Of a stretch of DNA of 11,542 nt, positions 7,561-11,542 are shown in pieces. The first letter of the stretch is position 1; each line of letters starts with the position of its first letter. Position numbers and translations under genes: made by a program. Below the pieces are notes generated by a model. It saw only the letters and a list, made by a program, of their open reading frames with translations. It searched no databases and was not told the DNA's origin. Source of the DNA: Sphingomonadales bacterium (GTDB lineage: Bacteria; Pseudomonadota; Alphaproteobacteria; Sphingomonadales; Sphingomonadaceae); NCBI GenBank assembly GCA_013298745.1, contig JAAFIT010000031.1, positions 1 to 11,542 of the forward strand. The letters are read 5' to 3'.

Positions 7561-7691
7561 TCCCTCCCCCTTGCGGGGAGGGCGACTCGCACGCCTTCGT
7601 GCGAGCACGGTGGGGGTCCTCTTATGCCAACGTCAGGAACCCCCACCCCGCTCGGCTGGCGCCGAGTCGCCCTCCCCGCAAGGGGGAGGGA
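7561..7691. repeat. 131-bp palindromic element with perfect 29-bp arms; probable bidirectional terminator
   Basis: The outer arms 7561-7589 and 7663-7691 are exact reverse complements over 29 nt, beginning TCCCTCCCCCTTGCGGGGAG. Inside, 7609-7616 pairs with 7640-7647 (GGTGGGGG with CCCCCACC), and 7617-7620 with 7635-7638 across one bulged base. Two side hairpins, 7586-7593 with 7598-7605 and 7651-7655 with 7662-7666, overlap the ends of the outer stem, so alternative branched folds exist. The element starts 5 nt after the ndh stop and ends 7 nt before the stop of the convergent polymerase gene, filling the gap almost exactly. From memory, CCCTCCCCC-TTGCGGGGAGGG palindromes are abundant between genes in sphingomonads; that is recollection, not a search result. 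It is unrelated in sequence to the 2420-2549 element. Confidence 0.85.
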
Positions 7692-7698
7692 GATTGTC

Positions 7699-8976
7699 CT
7701 ATTCATGAAACTCCGCCAGCTCCGGGATCCGCGTGAACGCAATCCGCGGCCCCGATGAACGCGCCGCGCCCACCGCGTCATGCCCCAATGTCACCGCATC
7801 GCGGCCAAAGCGGCTGTTCACCTTGTCCATCGCCCGCGACAGCGCCAGCCGTCGCGCAGCTGCTGCCGGATCGAGCTGTCCGCCGTCATCGAACAGGCCG
7901 GCCTGCACCGCATCGGCATCGCCCAGTTCGGCGAGCGTCACGCCGACCTGCAAGAACCGCCGCGCGCCGAACTCCGCCAGCATTTGCGCCCAGAGCGCAT
8001 CGAGGCGCTCCAAAAGTGTGATCGTGTCCATCACCGGTGCCAGCTTCACCCCGGCGTGCCATTTCGCCGGCCGTTCGCCCGGGGGCGCCTCGGCCTTGAC
8101 CATCAGCCCCAGCCACCCCGCCGCCTTGTCGGCCCGTCGCAACCGTGTGCCGGCCCGCGCAGTGAGGCGACGCGCCACCAGCCGGGCGCGATCGGGGGTG
8201 CGCTTGTCCGGCCCCAGCACATGCGAATGCCCGATGCTGCGCTGGGTCGTCGGCAGTTCCGCCACTTCGGCGCCCTGCAACAGCCAGTGCATCCGTTCGC
8301 CCCAGACACTGCCCCAGGCCAGCCGCGCCTCGCGGGCATCGAGCGCCAGCAGCCGCTCCATGCTGACGATCCCCACCGCCGCCAGCCGCCGTTCCATGTT
8401 GCGGCCGACGCCGGGAATGTCCGAAAGCTTCAACGTCGCCAGCCGTTCGGCGAGCGTGTCGGGTGTCAGGATGGTCAGGCCATCGGGCTTCTGCATGTCG
8501 GCCGCCATCTTGGCGAGCAGGCGGTTGGGCGCGACGCCAACCGACGATGTCAGGCATTCGCCGACATTGGCGCGCACCCCGGCCTTGATGCGCGCCGCCA
8601 GCGCTGTGACATTGGCGAGGCTGTTTTCATTGTCGAGCAGCCGGCAGGCGACTTCATCGATCGAGCAGACCGCGGTCACCGGCACATGGCGTTCGACCTC
8701 GGCGATGATGCGGTGGTGATAATCGACATAGGCGCCGTGGCGCGCCGGGACGATGATGACATTGCGGCACAGGGCGCGGGCTTCGTGGATCTTGGTGCCG
8801 GTGCGGATGCCAAAGGCCTTGGCCTCGTAGCTTGCGGCAATGGCGCTGGTTGAATCGCTGTCCACCGGCGCCACGACGATCGGCTTGCCGCGCAGCGCTG
8901 GGTCCAGCTGTTGTTCGACGCTGGCAAAATAGCTGTTCAGATCGAGATACAGCCAACGAAGCGATGCCGCCACCAT
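7699..8976 (-). CDS. Y-family translesion DNA polymerase (DinB/UmuC-like)
   Basis: The product is 425 aa and probably an error-prone polymerase that copies damaged DNA in the SOS response. The palm has LYLDLNSYFASVEQ, with catalytic Asp12 and probable steric gate Phe17, and CSIDEV, with Asp107 and Glu108. SSVGVAPNRLLAKMAADMQK (144-163) and the helix-hairpin-helix LSDIPGVGRNMERRLAAVGI (about 184-203) follow, then the little-finger domain. QAGLF (358-362) fits the beta-clamp binding consensus QxxLF and sits where UmuC has QLNLF. The downstream RAMDKVNSRFGRDAVTLG also resembles UmuC. The usual DinB continuation after SxDE (aromatic and Asp, as in YLD) is replaced by ACR, so this is not canonical Pol IV. 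The ImpB/MucB/SamB label sometimes given to such proteins reflects the same family. ATG 8976 lacks a Shine-Dalgarno, but a LexA-box promoter just upstream could give a near-leaderless mRNA. Expression is likely DNA-damage inducible. Confidence 0.92.
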   Translation of the reverse strand: MVAASLRWLYLDLNSYFASVEQQLDPALRGKPIVVAPVDSDSTSAIAASYEAKAFGIRTGTKIHEARALCRNVIIVPARHGAYVDYHHRIIAEVERHVPVTAVCSIDEVACRLLDNENSLANVTALAARIKAGVRANVGECLTSSVGVAPNRLLAKMAADMQKPDGLTILTPDTLAERLATLKLSDIPGVGRNMERRLAAVGIVSMERLLALDAREARLAWGSVWGERMHWLLQGAEVAELPTTQRSIGHSHVLGPDKRTPDRARLVARRLTARAGTRLRRADKAAGWLGLMVKAEAPPGERPAKWHAGVKLAPVMDTITLLERLDALWAQMLAEFGARRFLQVGVTLAELGDADAVQAGLFDDGGQLDPAAAARRLALSRAMDKVNSRFGRDAVTLGHDAVGAARSSGPRIAFTRIPELAEFHE

Positions 8977-8985
8977 GGTGACGGC

Positions 8986-9014
8986 ATTGCATATTCAGAA
9001 CAAAATGGGAACAA
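8986..9014 (-). promoter_or_regulatory. Candidate promoter of the Y-family polymerase gene
   Basis: On the minus strand TTGTTC (9014-9009) serves as -35 and TGCAAT (8991-8986) as -10, with exactly 17 bp between; TGCAAT matches TATAAT at four of six bases. The start point would fall near 8979, only a few bases before the ATG at 8976. The -35 lies inside the LexA box, so bound LexA would block RNA polymerase. Confidence 0.45.
8998..9012 (-). promoter_or_regulatory. LexA (SOS) box of alphaproteobacterial type
   Basis: The minus strand reads GTTCCCATTTTGTTC, a perfect GTTC-N7-GTTC direct repeat, the established LexA target in alphaproteobacteria. It ends 21 bp before the ATG of the Y-family polymerase, a classic SOS gene, which makes chance occurrence unlikely. 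Confidence 0.85.
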
Positions 9015-9040
9015 AAATTATCGGATACGCTGGCCGGGCG

Positions 9041-9766
9041 TCAGTTGATGCGCTGACCGGGGGTCAGGGGATCCGGAACCGGCGACGCCGCCTTCAAGTC
9101 ATTGAGCTTGGTAGCGCTTATCTGCGCCCAGCGGCGGGCCAGCGTGCGGAACTCGGCGGTGTTGGTGACGCGGTTGGATTGCTGCATGCCGATCATGCCG
9201 CCCTGGCCCCGCGTTTCGCGGCGATCGATGACGCGGCCGAGCAGGGCATTGGTCATCGAATCGCGCGCTTCCATTACCAGTGTCGCTTCGCCGGCGTTGG
9301 TGGTGAAGGTGCGTGAACGTCCGGCGGTCGGCACATCGGGGGCGTTGACGAACAGATCGACGACGCCGGTGCGGACGCGCAACACGTTGGGGCCGGGCGC
9401 CGTGGCGATCTTGAAGCCGGCGCGTTCGAATTCGGCGGTGAAAATGTCGGTGGTGTTGGTCGCGGTGGCTTCCAGAATGCGGTCGGCATCGGACTGGGTG
9501 ACGCGGGCTGCGCCGCGGTTGCTGCGGTTGACGTCGCGCATCCAGTTGTTGCGGAACGACACTTCTGGCTTGTCGAGCATCACCGAATCATAAGGGCGAA
9601 AATCAGCGCCGGGCAAAAGCGCGGCATTGCCCATGCGGCGGCTGTTGACCTCGACAAGGCTGTCCCACGCCGGCTCGGCAGCAGGGGTTGCTGCGGGTTC
9701 GGCGGCGGTGGCAGCGGTGGCGCAACCGATCATGGCGGCGGCAAAGATGGTCAGATAGGAACGCAT
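9041..9766 (-). CDS. DUF3313-like exported protein
   Basis: The product is 241 aa from ATG 9766, chosen because AGGGGAGAG lies 6 nt before it and the protein then opens with a secretion signal (MRSYLTIFAAAMIGCATAATA). MIGC at 12-15 is a poor but possible lipobox, so it may be a lipoprotein; otherwise signal peptidase I would cut near ATAA|EPA. The body resembles DUF3313, a family of periplasmic or lipid-anchored proteins of unknown role: LLPGADFRPYDSVMLDKPEVSF (50-71), then a helical part, APGPNVLRVRTGVVDLFV (123-140), ATLVMEARDSMTNALLGRVID (161-181) and a closing FRTLARRWAQISATKLNDL helix. No catalytic residues are apparent. It ends 64 bp before the SOS-controlled polymerase gene on the same strand. 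That gene has its own promoter, so the two need not be co-regulated. Divergent from the EamA transporter. Earlier in-frame starts as far as 9877 lack an RBS and would bury the signal peptide. Confidence 0.8.
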   Translation of the reverse strand: MRSYLTIFAAAMIGCATAATAAEPAATPAAEPAWDSLVEVNSRRMGNAALLPGADFRPYDSVMLDKPEVSFRNNWMRDVNRSNRGAARVTQSDADRILEATATNTTDIFTAEFERAGFKIATAPGPNVLRVRTGVVDLFVNAPDVPTAGRSRTFTTNAGEATLVMEARDSMTNALLGRVIDRRETRGQGGMIGMQQSNRVTNTAEFRTLARRWAQISATKLNDLKAASPVPDPLTPGQRIN

Positions 9767-9786
9767 GGGCACTCTCCCCTCGAATG

Positions 9787-9828
9787 ACATGATGGCCCTA
9801 TCATGTGCCGCAATCGCATTCGGTTCAA
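9787..9828 (-). promoter_or_regulatory. Candidate promoter with overlapping operator-like palindrome, DUF3313-like gene
   Basis: On the minus strand TTGAAC (9828-9823, -35) and CATGAT (9805-9800, -10) are 17 bp apart, each matching consensus at four of six bases. A perfect inverted repeat, ACATGAT-N6-ATCATGT (9787-9806), covers the -10 and the expected start point near 9793. This geometry suits repression by a dimeric regulator, which I cannot name. The 153-bp gap (9767-9919) also carries the upstream side of the EamA gene, so the site could affect both directions. Confidence 0.35.
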
Positions 9829-9919
9829 CAATGCAATTTGTGCCAGAAATCTGCCCTCGGCGTGGCCGCGCGGACAATGCCCCCTATCGGTTATCGCCGC
9901 TTCGCCGTAACGCCGAGGC

Positions 9920-10801
9920 GTGACCAGTTCGACCAACCGCGGCATCTTCTGGATGATCGTTTCGTGCATCGCCTTTTCGACGATGTGGGTGCTGATCCGC
10001 TATGCCTCGCACGACATGCACGCCTTTGTGATCGTGTTCTTCCGGAACTTCTTCGGCACCCTGGCGCTGCTGCCGATCATGCTGCGCAACAAGGGGTTGA
10101 TGAAGCTCAACCGCCTGAAGGCCAATGTGCGGCGTGCCACCTCGGGGTTCATCGCCACCACCGGCACCTTTTATGCCGTGTCGCATGCGCCGATGGCGAC
10201 GGCACTCAGCATCAATTACACGGCGCCGCTGTTCGCCACAGTCGGCGCCGTGCTGTTCCTCGGCGAAAAAATCCATTTCCGACGGGTCGCGGCGCTTATC
10301 ATCGGCTTTGCCGGCATGCTGATCGTCGTGCGTCCCGGCGCCTTGCCGATGACTCCGGGCGTGCTGGCGGCGATGATCTCGGCGGTTTCGACTGCCTTTT
10401 CGATCATCGCCATCCGCCAGTTGGTGGCCTCGGACGACAGCCGCTCGGTTGCAGCATGGACCTTCATCCTGATGACGCCGCCCAGCCTGATCATGGCCGC
10501 CTTCGTCTGGTCGTGGCCACCGGCGCATGTCTGGCCGCTGCTGATCGCCATCGGCTGTGTCGCGGCGGTCGGCCAATTGTCGATGAACCGCGCCTTCGCG
10601 CTCGCCGAAACATCGGCCGTGCTGCCCTATGATTTCGTCCGCTTCGGGCTGGTGACGCTGGCCGGCATCACCTTCTTTCACGAGCGCGTCGATGCGCTGA
10701 CCGTCATCGGCGGCATCGTCATCTTTGCCGCCACCGTCTATCTGGCAGTCCGCGAGCGACAGGTGGCGCGGGCGGCATTGGCGGCGGACGCCAGCGCCTG
10801 A
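9920..10801 (+). CDS. EamA/DMT superfamily inner-membrane transporter
   Basis: The product is 293 aa with about ten predicted transmembrane helices arranged as two EamA repeats. The repeat ends are visible as NYTAPLFATVGAVLFLGEKI (99-118) and LPYDFVRFGLVTLAGITFFH (235-254) followed by ER, with the usual small-residue helix and closing Glu. The first helix (about 9-28) and FFRNFFGTLALLPI (40-53) are typical of drug/metabolite exporters that release amino acids or other small metabolites. The substrate cannot be read from sequence. The start is GTG at 9920: only GAGG one base upstream is available as an RBS, too close to be normal, so translation may be leaderless or start at ATG 9953, which would shorten the first helix. 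An in-frame TAA at 9908 limits the upstream end. The C-terminal tail is cytoplasmic and Ala-rich. The SDR gene follows after 77 bp. Confidence 0.9.
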   Translation: MTSSTNRGIFWMIVSCIAFSTMWVLIRYASHDMHAFVIVFFRNFFGTLALLPIMLRNKGLMKLNRLKANVRRATSGFIATTGTFYAVSHAPMATALSINYTAPLFATVGAVLFLGEKIHFRRVAALIIGFAGMLIVVRPGALPMTPGVLAAMISAVSTAFSIIAIRQLVASDDSRSVAAWTFILMTPPSLIMAAFVWSWPPAHVWPLLIAIGCVAAVGQLSMNRAFALAETSAVLPYDFVRFGLVTLAGITFFHERVDALTVIGGIVIFAATVYLAVRERQVARAALAADASA

Positions 10802-10822
10802 GCCCCTAGCTTTCTAAACCGG

Positions 10823-10851
10823 TTGCGCCGCGGGGCATGGCTTCTCATAAG
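10823..10851 (+). promoter_or_regulatory. Weak candidate promoter for the SDR gene
   Basis: TTGCGC (10823-10828) and CATAAG (10846-10851) are 17 bp apart and would start transcription about 20 nt before the ATG, leaving the RBS in the transcript. The hexamers match consensus at three and four of six bases. I see no strong terminator between the EamA stop and this site, so read-through is equally possible. Confidence 0.22.
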
Positions 10852-10878
10852 CACCCGGTCATTCTTGGGAGAGTTATC

Positions 10879-11542
10879 ATGAAGCTTGCAGGTTGTTCGG
10901 CGGTCGTCACCGGTGGCGCATCGGGCCTTGGTGAAGCCACGGCGCGGAAGCTTGCCGCCGAAGGCGTCAAGGTCGCGATTTTCGACATGAACGCCGAAAA
11001 GGGCGAAAAGGTTGCGGCCGACATCGGCGGCGTCTTCTGCCACGTCAATGTCACCAATGATGAATCGGTCGATGCCGGCTTCGCCAAGGCACGCGCCGCC
11101 ATTGGCCAGGAACGCATCCTCATCAACTGCGCCGGCACCGGCAACGCCGCCAAGACCGCCAGCCGCGCCAAGGAAACCGGCGAAATCAAGCACTTCCCGC
11201 TCGATGCCTTCAACATGATCATCCAGATCAACCTTGTCGGCACCTTCCGCTGCATCGCCAAATCGGCGGCTGGCATGCTGACCCTTCCGGTGATGGAAGA
11301 CGGCGAACGCGGCGCCATCGTCAACACGGCGTCGGTTGCCGCCGAAGACGGCCAGATGGGCCAGGCCGCCTATTCGGCGTCAAAGGGCGGCGTTGTCGGC
11401 ATGACCCTGCCGATTGCCCGCGACCTTGCTTCGGAAGCGATCCGCGTCAACACCATCCTGCCCGGCATCTTCAACACGCCGCTGCTGCAGGGCGCGCCGC
11501 AGAATGTGAAGGACGCGCTGGCCGCGTCGGTGCCCAACCCGA
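10879..11542 (+). CDS. Short-chain dehydrogenase, type-10 17beta-HSD / 3-hydroxyacyl-CoA dehydrogenase-like (3' end missing)
   Basis: The first 221 residues are present; relatives are about 255 aa, so roughly 35 are cut off by the window edge. The NAD(P)-binding motif TGGASGLG is at 11-18, Asp36 after the second strand suggests NAD preference, and NCAG is at 83-86. The catalytic set is complete: Asn118, Ser152, Tyr165 and Lys169. The segment INTASVAA-like NTASVAAEDGQMGQAAY (149-165), SASKGGVVGMTLPIARDLAS and LPGIFNTPLL closely follow human HSD17B10, which oxidises 3-hydroxyacyl-CoA and 2-methyl-3-hydroxybutyryl-CoA in fatty acid and isoleucine breakdown. That role is the best inference here; steroid activity is possible but unproven. 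The protein should be cytoplasmic and tetrameric. The ATG has GGGAGAG (10867-10873) 5 nt upstream. No acyl-CoA pathway partner is visible in the window; it may lie downstream. Confidence 0.9.
   Translation, partial: MKLAGCSAVVTGGASGLGEATARKLAAEGVKVAIFDMNAEKGEKVAADIGGVFCHVNVTNDESVDAGFAKARAAIGQERILINCAGTGNAAKTASRAKETGEIKHFPLDAFNMIIQINLVGTFRCIAKSAAGMLTLPVMEDGERGAIVNTASVAAEDGQMGQAAYSASKGGVVGMTLPIARDLASEAIRVNTILPGIFNTPLLQGAPQNVKDALAASVPNP

Noticed and set aside
7780..8853. Long plus-strand frames (up to 357 codons) antisense to the Y-family polymerase
   Set aside because: They are GC-driven shadows; the polymerase frame has all family motifs in order.
9028..9067. Near-identical 17-nt direct repeats (9028-9044 and 9051-9067, 15 of 17), each able to form a short hairpin, at the end of the DUF3313-like gene
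   Set aside because: Stems are only about 5-6 bp, one copy lies in coding sequence, and there is no U-tract on the transcribed strand; too weak to call a terminator or a regulatory repeat.
9805..10632. A 275-codon open frame overlapping the EamA gene on the same strand in another frame
   Set aside because: Its product is His/Arg/Pro-rich with no membrane segments or domain, whereas the overlapping frame encodes a clean ten-helix transporter.
1..11542. CRISPR array, defence island, prophage, IS transposase or tRNA gene
   Set aside because: No evenly spaced repeats, transposase or phage-like frames, or cloverleaf with tRNA consensus loops were seen. The branched palindrome at 7561-7691 lacks tRNA features.

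Overview
The window is high-GC bacterial DNA. Gene content points to an alphaproteobacterium, most likely of the order Sphingomonadales. The clues are a LexA box of the alphaproteobacterial GTTC-N7-GTTC type, a PEP-CTERM tail of the kind common in sphingomonads, the NadC C-terminal wording, and long GC-rich palindromic repeats between convergent genes. I cannot fix the genus. Coding is dense: 11 genes, two cut by the window edges, and no stretch over 300 bases without a gene.

Layout. Positions 2-1286 (+) hold the end of nadA and all of nadC, overlapping by 8 nt: two successive steps of de novo NAD synthesis. An AT-richer leader (1287-1562) precedes a secreted ice-binding-fold (DUF3494) protein with a PEP-CTERM sorting tail (1563-2423, +). 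A 130-bp palindrome (2420-2549) fills the gap to a convergent minus-strand group, which in transcription order is a signal-peptide-bearing C13 (legumain/caspase-like) peptidase (6114-5245), purL (5196-3046) and a small DUF4112 membrane protein (2971-2546). Gaps of 48 and 74 nt suggest co-transcription. Diverging from the peptidase is a type II NADH dehydrogenase, ndh (6224-7555, +). A second, unrelated 131-bp palindrome (7561-7691), with perfect 29-bp arms, fills the next convergent gap. Then come, on the minus strand, a Y-family DNA polymerase (8976-7699) behind a clean LexA box and a DUF3313-like exported protein (9766-9041). The latter diverges from a ten-helix EamA/DMT transporter (9920-10801, +). 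The window ends inside an SDR dehydrogenase (10879 to edge, +) resembling type-10 17beta-HSD / 3-hydroxyacyl-CoA dehydrogenase.

Most of this is core metabolism (NAD, purine, respiratory NADH oxidation, probably acyl-CoA or branched-chain oxidation) mixed with envelope or secreted proteins of unknown role. I see no phage, IS transposase, CRISPR array, tRNA or rRNA, and no convincing multi-gene novel system. The most distinctive signals are the two gap-filling palindromic elements, the SOS-type promoter that would give a nearly leaderless polymerase mRNA, the PEP-CTERM ice-binding protein, and the exported caspase-fold peptidase next to purL.
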